The notes beneath the pieces are model-generated. The model was not told the DNA's origin and made no database searches. It saw only the letters and a program-made list of their open reading frames with translations. Both the position numbers and the translations under genes were made by a program. Shown piece by piece: positions 1-12,499 of a stretch of DNA of 64,000 nt (position 1 is its first letter; every line of letters starts with the position of its first letter). Source of the stretch: Chamaea fasciata (taxonomy: Eukaryota; Chordata; Aves; Passeriformes; Sylviidae); the NCBI GenBank assembly GCA_029207755.1, contig JARCOQ010000016.1, positions 129,001-193,000 of the forward strand. Direction: 5' to 3'.

Positions 1-1082
1 AAGCAGTTCTCTCCAGCAGCAGAGAAATGATGGTCAGTGCAGAAGTCTCTCTGTGCTGAATTAATTGCAAGGCTCCCTACCAATTCCAGGGAAAGCAGTA
101 CAGTGTCCTAACTTATCCTGGGTGATTTGGGAGCTCATTCATTTCTCTGGTTGTCTCCAGCCAGTGGAAATAGATGATTGTGTGCTCTGTGCGCCCACCT
201 CCAAACACCTTCTGCAGCTCACCCCACCCTGGTCCCTTCAGGCTGTGCCAGCCCAGCCCAGGTGCTGAGGGGCTGCAGCCCCCACTAGGGACCAGCAGAG
301 TTCCAGCAGCAACCAGGATGGTCACCAGTGCCAGGGGATGGGCAAACAACGCTCTTGTACCAAAGCTGACCAAGGATGGATGGCCAGAAAAATGCACTTT
401 CCACTCAAAAGTGTTCTGAAGCCCGGGGGTATGTCATTAAGGGGTGCTGGGAATATTTATAGGATGGTCAAGCATGTCTCAGCCCCGTGATGGCCGTAAG
501 TCTTGGAGCTGGAGGGTGAGCTGGCTGCCCCCTCTTGGCAAGCAACCTGCTTTTCCACAGCTGTACAATCCTTTGGTTTCCAAAAATAAATTGTAATTTT
601 ATTACTGACTGCCTTATCATTGCTTTATTATTTTCCATTCAGAGCCTGCAAAATTGAATTACTGAGCATCCCCTAAATCTACCACTCCTCACATAGCTCT
701 GGTCTCTTCTGAGCTCAACCAGAACCATCAGCTCTCAGGCAGGCATGTGCAGATGGGTCCCTGGAGCATCTGTAGGACACATTTATGAGTAATCACCTAT
801 CATCTAGAATGTTACAGAGCAGCAGCTTAAGTGTGACCTGCCTTCTGCATTTATATCCAAGTCAAGACTAAGAAACATCTCTAGCAGATGGGAAAACTCT
901 CCAGCCTCTCAAAGCTTCTCCAAGATGGATTATGTACTATTTAGCACCTCTCAGAGCAATGAGAGCCAATCCAACACAGTTTCTCCTACGTCTGCTTATT
1001 CTGTCTTCTTTATTCCACAAGAAACCCAATCGGGGTTCATCAAAACACTGAACGAGAAACTAGCCAGCATAAGGGATTTATT

Positions 1083-1106
1083 TTTTGTGACCTATTTTGT
1101 GACCTA
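1083..1106. repeat. 12-bp tandem duplication
   Basis: The 12-mer TTTTGTGACCTA occurs twice, head to tail and without mismatch, followed by a further T run. This is a minimal tandem duplication, probably replication slippage. No function is implied. Confidence 0.85.
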
Positions 1107-2313
1107 TTTTTCATTTGTAGGCTGCTAGGAAGTTGCATGCTTGGCTTTGACACCCTGTGTGTGACACACGCAGAAATGTTTCCTGACCAGTTTATGACCG
1201 AACCTTTCAGTCCCTGGGCTGTCTAATGCTGTGTTCACTCTGATTATTTTTGTTGATTATTGCTGTCCTCAGTGCAGGACTGTCCCACACAAGGCAGACA
1301 AGTGGCACGGCCTCTCTCTGACCTGCAGGACAGTGTTGGGAAGGTGACAGTCCTAGGACCTGTTGAGACCCTCTCCATGAACCTCACCAGGAGCTTCACA
1401 CACATCTCAACAAATTTACTCTCCCATCTCTAATACTCTTTTTTATGCCACTCTGGCAGAGAGTGAGAATACAAGCTAGCTGTGTTTGGCTTTGGCTGGT
1501 TTTGCAGATTCAATCTGGATGCTGATCTGAAATGTCTTTTAGTGTGTAAAGCATAGCTGCTGTGAGTAGAGGAAGTTATGTAACCGAGGGAGTTTATGGT
1601 GTTCCAAGGGACTCCTCTGGACAGAAAAGGTGTTTTGTGGCTCCTGTGGCACGACATGCACATAGCTCATACCTGTGGCTTCACTCTGGGCTGGCTTCAA
1701 CCCACACCTACACTTCTTCTTTGTTGTTAGCTTCTTCCAGCTGCAAAGAAGTCATCCAGATGGAAATCACTTGTTTGGCTCTCTGTGAACAAAACCAAAT
1801 CCTTTTGGGGAGTTTCCATCCAGCAATCTAGAAGCCTGGCAAAGATTTGGAAGTACAGAGGAATTTCTTGAATTGCAACTTTTTAACTACTTTTTCCAAA
1901 ACTCAGGGGTTGAATTTGGCCTGAGCTTTAGAAAATATCCAGGCTAAAACTTGTTATGTGCAAACTGTTTCACTTTCCTTTAAACCAAGATGAAAACAAG
2001 AAGGAAAAGCTGACATTTCAGTTCTACAAACAGTTCAGTGTTGGCTCAGTGGCTCTACTCCAAGACCTCTGTTGCCTCTCCCCTTTCTGCCTGGAGTGCC
2101 TTGAGACAACACATTCAGAGATCTTGGGGAAATTCATGAAGAAGAAGTACTAGGGAAATCTTATCTCATAATTTTGGTTTGGTTTTCTTCCTTTAAATTA
2201 ACCAAACGGTCAAAACAAGCCACGCACATATTTGCAACAGCAAAGTTAAACACATTTTAGAGATGGTGGTATTCATGGGAAGCAAAATTATAGGAAATAC
2301 ATGAAGTCTCTCC

Positions 2314-2359
2314 AACTAACCCCTATTTTATAACTCCTATTTTAACTAACCCTTATTTT
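2314..2359. repeat. Degenerate short tandem repeat, about 3 copies
   Basis: Three imperfect copies of a motif like AACTAACCCCTATTTTA follow each other at about 2314, 2331 and 2345. The middle copy is shortened. The copies differ by substitutions and small indels, so this is an older slippage product than the clean repeats elsewhere in the window. Confidence 0.75.
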
Positions 2360-3145
2360 GTCCCTCATGTCATGAAGTCATTGTGTCTTTAGAATTTCCC
2401 AAATGAATCCAGAGCCTTGCAGTGGGTTTGACACTATTTTCACCACGGTCAAAGTGAAAGCTCCCGTTGTCAGCAGCAAAACCCTGGAGGGAACGTGCCA
2501 GCCAGGAGAGATTAAATGTTCTTTGTATTGTACAACAAAAAGCGTTGTAAGGTTGATTACAATAAAAGCTTTCCAAAGTAGCAGCGCTGGGTTCCTTCTC
2601 CTTTCTTCCTCCCTTTAAGCTGTTATAAAAAGAAATAACATTTCAACAAAGTGAATGGTTATTCAGTGCTCAGGGTAAAATGTACATTCCTTTTTCAGGG
2701 ACAGAGAGTGACCACTGCAGCCCCTGGGGCTGAGTCGTGGGGATGGGCCTCTGGCAGAAGGCTGTGCTGCTGCCTTGAAAATGGGAAAAATTACCTTTAA
2801 CAAACCCTGATGTTGTTTTGAGGTTGGACAGGTTTATGTCAAACTTCCATGTCTCTCCAGAAGGCAGTTTCCTTAATGTCACAGCAATCTGATAGGGGTG
2901 ACACGACTTCTGAAGAGTGTCTATTTATTTGTGGCTTTTATTCAATTTTTTGTTAAATGCCTAGTTTAAAGGCAGAACACTGAGAAAGAAACAGAAATAA
3001 TCCCAAATATACTCATTGCAAATTGAAAATCATTCAGACACCTCCAAGCAGCTAGAATTAGTCAAAGCCCTGCTGAGATCTTGTCAATCCTGCCCTGTCC
3101 TGTCGCTGAGCAAGTGACTGGGGAGGCTGGAAAAGCTGGTGCGTC

Positions 3146-3153
3146 TATAAATA
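3146..3153 (+). promoter_or_regulatory. TATA-box motif (TATAAATA), promoter activity unproven
   Basis: TATAAATA sits in a locally GC-richer context, as functional TATA boxes often do. A transcript starting about 30 bp downstream would begin near 3175-3180 and meet a donor-like sequence (CAAAG followed by GTAAGG) at about 3278. A TATA motif with a donor downstream is what a first exon would look like. Both motifs are short, however, and no following acceptor or coding exon could be identified. It could equally be chance or an enhancer-RNA start. Confidence 0.25.
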
Positions 3154-3290
3154 CAGCCAGAGCTCCTGCATGTGGACAGCAGTTCTCCAGGGAATGATGT
3201 TCTCCCCATGGGAGACAGGAGCACAGGAACAATAGCTCCCTCCACAGAAAGCCCTTCTGGATATAGCCCTTGACAAAGGTAAGGGGCTGC

Positions 3291-3298
3291 TATAAAAG
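3291..3298 (+). promoter_or_regulatory. TATA-box motif (TATAAAAG), promoter activity unproven
   Basis: A canonical TATAAAAG flanked by GC (GCTATAAAAGGC), only about 145 bp downstream of another good TATA motif on the same strand. The expected start would be about 3320-3330. No open frame with a recognisable product follows. It is noted because two strong motifs of this type lie close together; the sequence gives no evidence of actual transcription. Confidence 0.25.
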
Positions 3299-3413
3299 GC
3301 CCAGCTGTTAAACATCCCAGAGCTCACTGAAAGCAGTGTTACACAGAGCTCTCTCACAGAGAGAAACCTACTCACAGATTTCCTGGCCTCTGGACACAGT
3401 CTGCACCCAAACA

Positions 3414-3432
3414 CCAAGCCAATTTGGCTTGG
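3414..3432. repeat. 19-bp perfect inverted repeat
   Basis: CCAAGCCA, three bases (ATT), then TGGCTTGG: two perfect 8-bp arms. It lies about 115 bp downstream of the TATA motif at 3291. A dyad like this can be a dimeric protein binding site or a small hairpin. It contains CCAAT-like and TTGGC half-sites, but not in the spacing and orientation of a standard NFI site. Confidence 0.7.
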
Positions 3433-6400
3433 GAGTTCAGTAGTCTTTCATGGGAGAAGAGAGGGGCAGCACAAGACAGAAATTTGAAAGAGTTAAATGG
3501 AGTGGTTGTAGGTTAAATCTTTAAAGATTTTCAGAAAATCAATTGCAACTGTGCCTGGAACTGGTCATTCTGTAATTATGTTTTCACAAATGTATCCTAT
3601 AGCCATATTTGCAGCTAAAATCTCATCTATCTAAAGGAAACACTACACTGCAATTTGGAACAGAAGCCCCTCAGTGTGCCACATTTCCCTGCAGGCTCTG
3701 AGACAAATCATGGCAAGTGGCAAGGGCTGTGCAGTGGGAGAAAGCTCACAACATGGAACCAGAGCTTTCCAGCAATGCTGGCAGAAGAGAGCTACTCAGA
3801 AAAGCAATAATCGGTTCCTTCCAAAAATCCACATACTGATACCATGTCCTTTGGATTCAGCAGAAACAGCACAAGAAAAATAAATACATATTAAAATAGA
3901 CCAAAGATTTGCTCAGGAGAGGTGGTGAGGCCCTCCCCTGTGGTGCTGATGGCACTCACACATGCCCAGACTGTGATTCAGGGGGGGAACAGAGCAGGGA
4001 CTCACTGGAGGAAGGCCAGCCAGCCTGCACCAGTGCAAGCACAGGAGAGAGGACTGCCAATCTTCCAGCCAGCCTGCAGCCTCCACTTGCTCCCTCTCCA
4101 TTACATGCCAAGTGCCCACACACTCCAAAGGTTGACAAGCAGAGTTTTAAAAAAAATCCTCCTTGGTCTTCATGTGTTAGAGCTAAATCCACTTCACTTA
4201 AGCTACAATTTTCTGTTTTCTTCACTGCAACCTTGCTTGGACACAGGTCCTCCCTCCACACACTCCCCACACTGGTTTTGGGCTGGTTCTTCAGATGGGA
4301 GTAGAGCTGAACCAGGCCACAGGTTAAAGACAGGCAGCTCAGAGTGACCACTACTTTTGGCCACTTATTGTTCACTCAGAGGAACTCAGCTCACACACAC
4401 AGGAACACTCTGTGACCTGCCACAGCCTTCAAAGCAGAACCTTGCCAAAATCACCCTCCAGCAGAGAGCCAGCAGGACAACACAAACTTGTAATTCAAAG
4501 CTTTACCGTGAAGTGTTTTAAAAGCACAACAGGGATCCCATCCCCGACCCACCCCCCAGGGAATCAGGCACTCTGCACCATCCAGAAAAACCTGCAGAAC
4601 CACGTTGCTGGTACACTTTGCTGCATTGAAAGAGAATTGCAAATGTTGTTATTTGCTCCGCGGGAATATCAAAAAAGAAACACAGCCAGAGCCTGAGTGA
4701 GAAGCAGATACATACCTTGGCAGGTGTCCAGCAGGGGTGCAGCTTGGATTAATTCACAGGGAGGCAAGGATAGAAAAGTTCAAACACAAATTCTTTTTCC
4801 CAATTATTCATAAAGCATTAAAGTGATATTCAAGGGGAAAAAAACCAAAACACTCTCTTCTGCAAGCACAGTTCCCCCTGGCATGGCTGGCACCACATAA
4901 CCCCTAAAGCAGGAATACTGAGTCTGCTGCCTCTGCCAAGCCCACACAGCAGCTCCCAGAAGCACAAAGAGAGTAATTAGCAGCAAACAATGACAACGTG
5001 AAGGCAACAGGTCAGAAACAAACGCTCCAGAGAGGACCTAGAAGCTGTTTTAGGCTGGTTTGCCTCCCCCAGCCCTCCCAGCCAGGCTGGGGAGTGCTCA
5101 CACCTGGGCACATGGCAACGAGCTCAGCTTCCATCCACCATCCTTCCTTAAACACAGACAGAACCTCAAACAATAACAGCTTCCTACCACCTCTCAGAAA
5201 AACCCTTTCTGAGACCACTACAACACTGACTGCCCTGACTGCCTTCCTCATAAGCCCCACATGAGCTCAGTCCTGCTCGTGTTGCCCTTTCCTTCAGGGT
5301 CTGCCCCCACCTCACCTGGGACACACATCACCACAGCCAGGTTCTGCTTGATAAATTCGTGGCTCTAGAGGGTAATTTTTACCTCCCTGATCATAAGGTG
5401 GTGCCACCTGAGCTGATGATCAAACCTGAGGTGCTCTTAGTGAAGGAAATATTTGTGTATTGGAGCTCCAGTTTAGGGGGTGGCAATAATGATGTAGGGT
5501 AACAAGAAAAGAAAAAAAAAATCTACAGGCAGCTGCAAATGGCGGTGGGCTCACTGAAAACTTAAAAATCTGAGGAGTAGATTTTTCCCTAGTAGGAATA
5601 AGAAGGGAGTGAACAGCCTGTCCTATCAAGCATCCTTGATGTCTGTATACTAATGCAATGTAAATAACCACAATTCTGATAACACCAGGCATATGGAGGG
5701 TGACGATTCCAGTGGAAAAGGTGAAGTGCTCAGATGTGTTTAAGCCCTGTTAACAGGAAGGCTGAAGAAACATCGGGACCATTAGTGATTTCTTTGGAGC
5801 AGGAAGATGAACCCGATGGCTTCTCCCCTGCACTGCCTGTGAATAGGGTGGGTTCATGTGGGGTCAGGACTTGTTAGTGCTCAGCCATCTGAAAAAACCC
5901 CAAACAGTACAAAAAGCCCACAGCTTTGGGGCATTTTGGGTCTTTATGGCATTTGCACACAGAGAGGTTTGTTTCAGCATTTCTTTCCATTTGGGAACAT
6001 TTGGACTCCAGACTTGCAGATGTTCAGCGCCACCTTTGTCTTGCTTCTGTCTTGTCTTGCTAATCAGAGAATAGTGTCAAATCTTATAAAATGTGCTTTC
6101 CCTTTTATGAGTTTTAACTTGTCATTTTAACAACAAATATCTGTCCACCCTTCTATAAAACCACAATTAAAGATTTCTGAGATGCTTAGATAAAGCAGTC
6201 ATTATTTTTATCGTGACCCCTGCTTTCCCAAACAAGCATGGCTAATCTTTTCAAAGCAAGCATGCCTAATCTTTCCAGGCTCTTTTCAAGGCACTGCATT
6301 ATCATGACCCAATTATTCCTGAAAAAGATAGCTGGGAAATTTCTATCAGGATGATCTGCTCACAGAAAATGCAGTTACCACAAATACAGGGATGCCTTCA

Positions 6401-7599
6401 TATCAGATGGAGTAGTTTTCTATGGAGAAAATTCAGATCAAATATTTCCTGGTCTATCGGCTTGATGAGATCTTGTTTGTTGCCCTGTTCTTTCCTAATT
6501 GGATAAGCACAGAGCTGCATTAACCCGAGGTGTGCTGGCGATGGCTGGGAATTGCAGGTCACGTATTTCATTTCAGCAGGGCAGAAGACTGTTTTAGTTT
6601 TCATTTTCTGACTTTCACTTTGAGTTCCCCAGATAAACAAAAGCAAATTTCATTTAATTTCTTGAAGTCGACTGAAGAGGAAAAGAGTAAGTGCTCTGTG
6701 CCACTCATTCCTGCACTTCTGCACCATTCTGAATGCTCTCAGCAGAGGCTGGGGTCCCATCTCACTGGTCTGTCCCAGGAAGACAAGGTGACAGAGTGAC
6801 AGAGCAGCCAAGCAAAGCCACCACACGGGCAGGGGCTCACAGCAGCACAGGCCAGCCCTGATGTAGATAATGTGTCCTCAAGATCACCCAGATAGCCTTG
6901 GGAGTGACTGTACTGAGGATCAGATCTCTCATTGTTTGAAGTTAGCTTGAGATGCCTTTTTATCACACTTTCCTGGGAGTGACGATTTCCATAAATTTGC
7001 CTGGAGGGTGTTTTGGTCTCATTTATCATGAGATGTGTTACTGACTGCTTGGTGAAATCCTTTGTGGCACCGGTATGACAACACATGCAGCACTTCTGTT
7101 GGAAAACTGTCAGAATGGTCTTGTGTTGTCACTGCATCTTTGACCTGAATAAGGGTTGGTTTTTTCTTTAATGACTCTATAAAAAGAAATGTAGATAAAC
7201 GTGTTTGTTTTGGGGGACAGCTCAGTTTGGTTGAGCTGGACTCCTTGGGTGGCTCTGTGTCACGAGTGTTGTGTAATTGCTCCAAACACCTGGAGCTGTT
7301 GTTACAGCAAAGCCTCTGCAATGGGCAGAGAGCAGAATTAGGTCTCTGCTGTGTTGTAGCTGCTCAGAATCATTACCATTTATTGCTCTTCAATAAATAT
7401 TTTTAGTGGGAAAGCCAGATTTAGCTCCCTGTTCTGTTTAACTCCTGCCTGTGGGAGCCCTGTGGACTGAGGGAATGTGTCTGGGGCAGCTGCTGGGAGC
7501 CCAGCCCTGCTCCAGCGACAGGACCCGCTGTCACCTCCCCACATCACATTCAATGGGCTTTGTCCCTCGGGGCTGGGGTGGCAAGAGGTAGGTGTGCCG
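3433..7599. other. Noncoding sequence, no gene seen
   Basis: Unique sequence. At 3.9-4.4 kb several overlapping frames stay open for 130-141 codons on both strands. That is typical of a GC-richer patch with few stop codons, and the predicted peptides show no known domain. A donor-like motif (CCAAG followed by GTATGT) reads on the minus strand at about 4715, but no matching acceptor or coding exon was seen. One local duplication is listed at 6233-6274. Confidence 0.65.
6233..6274. repeat. 18-bp direct duplication
   Basis: CAAGCATGGCTAATCTTT at 6233-6250 recurs at 6257-6274 with a single mismatch (GG versus GC). Six bases separate the copies. This is a small local duplication. Confidence 0.85.
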
Positions 7600-7865
7600 T
7601 CTTTTATGTAATTAAGATAAGGCTGTAAGTATTTAAATACTGGTTTTAATGAGGAGAAAAATCCATTTGCTTTAATACCTTGGGTGGGTTTTTTTTTCCT
7701 TCAAATATTTAAGGACAGTGGATTATGTCTTTGATTTTAATGAGACTGGATAACTTGGGGGGCCTTTGGAGAGCACTTGGGTCTCAGAAATAACTCCTTA
7801 CCTCTGGTGCCAGCAGTGATAGCATGGCAGTGGCTCCTCCAGAGCTCCAGGTCTGTAAATAAGAG

Positions 7866-7886
7866 TATTGATGAGCTTCATCAATA
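7866..7886. repeat. 21-bp hairpin-forming inverted repeat
   Basis: TATTGATGA, then GCT, then TCATCAATA: two perfect 9-bp arms around a 3-base centre. It lies in the AT-rich block and could be a dyad binding site or a short stem-loop. Nothing suggests a terminator or an RNA gene. Confidence 0.75.
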
Positions 7887-7909
7887 AAGGGTGAGTGTAT
7901 CTAGTAAGA

Positions 7910-7977
7910 GCTTAGGCTAGAACAGTTTCATGTTTTTTCATACTGTGTCTCTAATTTACTTTGAATCTAGCCTTAGC
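7910..7977. repeat. 68-bp imperfect inverted repeat with nested stem
   Basis: The 12-base arm GCTTAGGCTAGA at 7910-7921 is matched by TCTAGCCTTAGC at 7966-7977, with 11 of 12 bases pairing. Just inside, ACAGT at 7922-7926 can pair with ACTGT at about 7942-7946. The asymmetric interior (about 20 unpaired bases on the 3' side) is unlike a microRNA precursor. It may be a remnant of an old inverted-repeat transposon or a chance dyad. Confidence 0.55.
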
Positions 7978-10900
7978 TGATTATGTTTTGTGCAATAAAT
8001 AACTTTAAATAAACTAAATGATTAGGCAATACACAAAGACTTATTGTTAAATGTAAACTAGGATGATATTAATACTGTGCTGAGATAATGCTGACTCGGA
8101 ATGTAGGTGCCATATCTACAACAGTATGTAAGAACAATGTAACACACGGTGCCTAACACAAGATCAAGGGCAGGAGTTTATCTCTGAGTTCTCATATTAA
8201 ACATATTTCACACAAGTCAGTTCTCAAATTTATTTTTCAAAAGAGAAAATTGTCCCTTACTGATTTTCTTAAATTATTCAGTAGATGCGGACACCCAAGA
8301 TAAGCTCACTCATCCAAATCATGTTTCATGCAGTGAATACACTGCTAGGACTAGTCCCTTTTCCAACAAGACACTTGCAATATGAAATCCAGTATTTACT
8401 CATTACCTTTGTGGTTTTGACTCCTCCAAGGTTTTCTCTAAGTACAGCAATGCCTTCAGCCTCAGTCAGGACTGACAGAAAACCCAAAGAATGCAGATGA
8501 ATTAACCTTCTGTGAGGGGCTGAGACACAACAGAGTATGAGAAGGGTTTGTGTCATTCAGAGCCATCACACACCCCACAGAATTCGGAGTTCACTGCTGT
8601 GAATCTGGCTGGGGGATTCCATTTGTTCCAGCCATGAGATGTAATCAGTCTGTGCTGAGTGCCAGGGTTTCCTCTCCCCTGAGTGGCACCTTCATTGCTT
8701 TTGAGAGATCACCAGTGAGAAAACGTTGCCTCCTCCCCTGCAGAGCGATCTGATCCCAACCCTCTCCATGAGCAATCTGGCTCTGTAAGAAAGGGAGAAT
8801 AAATACCTTTTAATCCCTTTTTACCTTAAACATAAATTCCTATTTTAATGTTCAGGAAACAAGTACTGAAAATGTTGTTTCCAACATTAAGATTCTTAAC
8901 AAAATGGACACAATAAATTAGAGAATGAGTGCAGTACCTGTGAGCAGAACTCTTCCTGCTTCAGCCATACCTAAAACTGAGCTCTTAATTGTCTATTGTC
9001 TTATTCTGTAAAGAAGAATTCTTAAATCATCACAGTTCTTGTCATGACAACTGAAGGATTTCTGAGATAGGAATGGCAAAATAAAATAAGCTGCACATTG
9101 TGGGAACATGATTGTTGTATGTTTTTAATTTAATAAGTAGATTTCGGTGCTTGAAACCCTTTCACCAGATCTCCATATCACTGAGTACCAAGATGGAAGG
9201 GTTTTTAAATTTTATTTTTAATTTCTATTTTGTGTAGGTTACAAGAAATCTTGTTTCTGTCTGCACAAATTCTTTGTATGGCAAACAAGCCATCTGCACA
9301 GTAACCTGGAAGTTCTCTAACCCAGCAGGGCTGGAAAAGCACAGGCAGTGCAGTTCTTGGTGCAGGTGAATTTAGAGGCACCTGTGTCACTGTCGAGTTA
9401 GAACCAACATTCCACCTAACTGCGGGATCACAGAACCTAATACATGGCAGCAATAAACCCGGGCACCTGTGGGTGGCGTTATTGGCCTGCTTTTCATTGC
9501 TCTGCAGGGCAAGAAGCAATTCCTGACCTGCAGAAACAAGTATTGGTACGAATGGAAATGAATGATGCATATAAGCTCAGCTTCTGACAAATTTCTTTCT
9601 TTGCAACAGAGGGATTTTGGAGAGAGAAACACTGGTTATGACTACTTTGTACTCCAGTTTCTGCCTGGTTATTAAAAGCAGCGTGAGGGAGTACAGCAGC
9701 CTGGAGTGCTGTCAGGAAAGCTGTTTGCACTTGCAAGAAGCAGTGAAATACCTGTATTCACAAAGAATATATCTGTGTGTCTGTTAAACCTACCTACATC
9801 TGAAGTAGGTGTAACATCTAAGGCTGCATTCCTAGGAATGAATGCATCGCATCCAGGCCATGGGAAGCCAGAGCTCTGTCTCCCTTGCTCTTTGGGGTGC
9901 CCTGTCAGCCTCTCACCCTCCTCCCACTGTGATGAGGGGTTTCTCCAGGACCCTTCCCCACCTCCTCCTTCCTACAACCCAGAACCTGTGTTTTTTAACA
10001 CCATTTGCAAGCATAAATCCAGCTCCAGCTCTCTGCTGATGTCTCCCACTACCCAACCCACATCCAAGAGAATATCTAAGTTTTTCTGACACCTTTTCAG
10101 AGCTCTGGAGCTGCCAGGTCCAGCTCCATGAAGCTGCAGACAGGTTAATCTGTATTCCCACCTTGCTGCTTTGCTGGACCAGCATGGACAGAATACTGTC
10201 TGTGGGGCTGAAGCCTTGTCCCTGACCAAGACTTTCATGTGGATGCTTTTATTTGGCCAATGTCTAAATCTTGCTGATTCCTGCTGCAAAAGATTTTCAC
10301 CCCCCCACATTCATACATAAGAACAGGGCCTGAAATAGTTTTGTCATATTTTAATTAACGGAAGAATTGTTTTTCTCACCTTGGTGGCTGTGATCTGCCT
10401 TCCTCATAGTTGTTGGGAAGCCTCTGGGAAGGTGATTTCCTCTAGTCTGTGCCCCTGACCATGTCACTGACTCTTTGTATTCCTTCACTGCTTCTCTCTT
10501 CCCAGTCAGGTCAAGAATAAGTGAACTGTTCCCATTTGCAGACTGCTCATGGCTGCTGCTCCCTTCTCCTCTTCCCCATGTCCCTTTGATTACTCTTGAG
10601 TTACCAGCTCTCACCTGGGCCCTGCTAAAACCCTTAAAAGTGCAGCTGCTAAACCCTGAGAGATGTACCTTGGAGGTTTTCCTGCACTCAGCAGGAGCTC
10701 TCTCTAACCAAACCCTCCTCCCAGCCTCTTCTCCCCTCCATAAAAGCTTTCCTGTGGCATTTGGCAGTGGATGGGCAGGCAGTGAGCTGAGGGCTCTCTG
10801 CCCCACACACCTGCACAGGCAGCATCTGCTGTCTGTTCCACAGCAGGCTTTAATTCTTGTCTCACTGAGCTCTTTTCATGTTCTCTACTTTTTTGTCATT

Positions 10901-12461
10901 TTGAAGAGTGGAATTTGGGTTTGGGTCTAAGGCTTTTGGATGCAGCAGTAATACAGATAATTAACTGCAGCTCTGTGTGTCTGACAGCTTTCATTTCACT
11001 GATGTATCCCCTAACACTTTGCTGTGGCCAAAGCCTGCTCTTGGCTTTGTGTACATGACCTACCCACTTCAGTCATAGCAGGAATTGTTAGCAAGAGCAC
11101 TGCAGTCTTGCTGCTATTATTTCACTATCAAGGCAATTTATGGTGCAGTGAGATAATAGGAGTAGACGGGTTTTAGCTCTGTTTACAATGACTGTGTTTA
11201 ACAGTAACTCAAAAAAGTTGGCACTGCTGACAAAAGGCATAAAAGAAAAAGAAATTATGTTTGATTGTTTGTGAAAGGGAATGTGATTTCATCTCTTTCA
11301 TTGACATTAAACTTGGGGGGGTAAAAATTGTGCGGGTTCTCCTGCCAGAAATTAAAACTACCATTTAATTTCTTTTTTGGCAGACTATTGTTTTTTAAAG
11401 TTGATCTCCAGATCTTGGATTTCTATTTAAGAGGGAGAAGGGAAAATTCTGATAACAGCACTAAAGGATCTAACAGGGACTATCACAAGCTTTCTCTCTG
11501 ATAACCTGAAAGAGATAGCAATCTCAGAAAAAATTCTCAGTTGTTACTTTTTTCCCTCTTCTTAAACACTTGAGGCTGCATTTGACTTTATTACCAAAAT
11601 AGGATGAAGTTAAATGCTGACCCACACTCACTGGCATCTGTGATCACTTCCAGTAGCCATTAAGGGTCTTTGAAAGCCTCTTAGGAGAGATTTGTTCCAT
11701 TGAGCTTCAGACACTCCACTGGAGCACACTCAACCTATGCTCCCCTACAGATAACAGGGTGATGACTGGTTCTAGCATGGGCTGAATTCCCTCTGGAGAT
11801 GTCTCTGCTCATTGATTAATTCTCTTCACTAACTGTGCTCTGTATGTCCCTGAAGTTTGGTGGGATGGATGTGAAGCTGTGGTATGAAATACGCACACTG
11901 GTGGCACAGGACCCCAGCCTGGCGCTGCCTCCCAGTACTTACCTATTTAACCCATCCGTGTGTTTAGAGCAATGAAATTCTGCTGATGTGGTCACTGTAG
12001 GGTGGGTTTGGTGAGGGGATGGATGTTCCAGGCTTCCTCATTTGCCCCCAGGCTTGGTTCAGCTTTTGGAAGGAAGTGGCTGGGAAGTCTCTCATGTGCT
12101 TGCATCTCTCTGTTCAGACCCTTTCTTTCAATAGCCCCATCCTCAACAACCAGCACGAGCCTTGTCAGTAGTTTGAGGGGAGAAAAAGGTCAGGTTGCCT
12201 TAATATGATGACTTTCCTTGTAGTTTTCTGGTGCCTGCACAGGCAGTTTTGAATTCCTGTGCTAACCCTGTGTAGGTTTTTTTGATACTTTTCTCAAGCA
12301 CCCAGCAAAGAGCAGTGTCTCAGACCAACCAGAGTGACAGGGCCTGGAATATCTCATGTTTGTGCTGCCTTTGGAGCCTGAAATACCTCCAGCCCTGGAG
12401 GAGGTAAGGAAGGGCTGCATTACAGCTTCCCTGCAGTTGTTTTGAAAAATCTTTTCAGGTT

Positions 12462-12499
12462 GGTTTTGTTGTTTTTTTGTTTGTTTGTTTTTTTTTTCC
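12462..12499. repeat. T-rich (TTTG)n simple tract
   Basis: A run of T broken by single G residues (GTTTTTTTGTTTGTTTGTTT and then a T run). It is a low-complexity tract, possibly an old degenerated poly-A tail read on the minus strand, although no retroposed body was recognised next to it. Confidence 0.85.

Larger units (their letters stand above)
1..3140. other. Noncoding sequence, no gene seen
   Basis: Unique, moderately AT-rich sequence. The open frames here are all under 100 codons, have no recognisable domain and overlap one another on both strands, as expected by chance. The only internal structure I can point to is two short local duplications, listed separately at 1083-1106 and 2314-2359. 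I see no interspersed repeat, RNA gene or convincing exon. Confidence 0.7.
7600..8170. other. AT-rich block with nested inverted repeats; candidate conserved noncoding element
   Basis: A long AT-rich stretch with many TAAT/ATTA homeodomain-type cores, no open frame of note and no simple-repeat character. It contains two inverted repeats, listed separately at 7866-7886 and 7910-7977. Vertebrate conserved noncoding enhancers often look like this, but conservation cannot be judged from one sequence, so the call is an inference. Confidence 0.3.

Noticed and set aside
3909..4375. Overlapping frames of 131-141 codons on both strands
   Set aside because: Several frames open at once indicate a stop-poor, GC-richer patch rather than a gene, and no domain is recognised.
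4690..4800. Minus-strand donor-like CCAAG/GTATGT as the end of an exon
   Set aside because: No acceptor with a pyrimidine tract and no recognisable coding sequence upstream. Isolated donor matches are common by chance.
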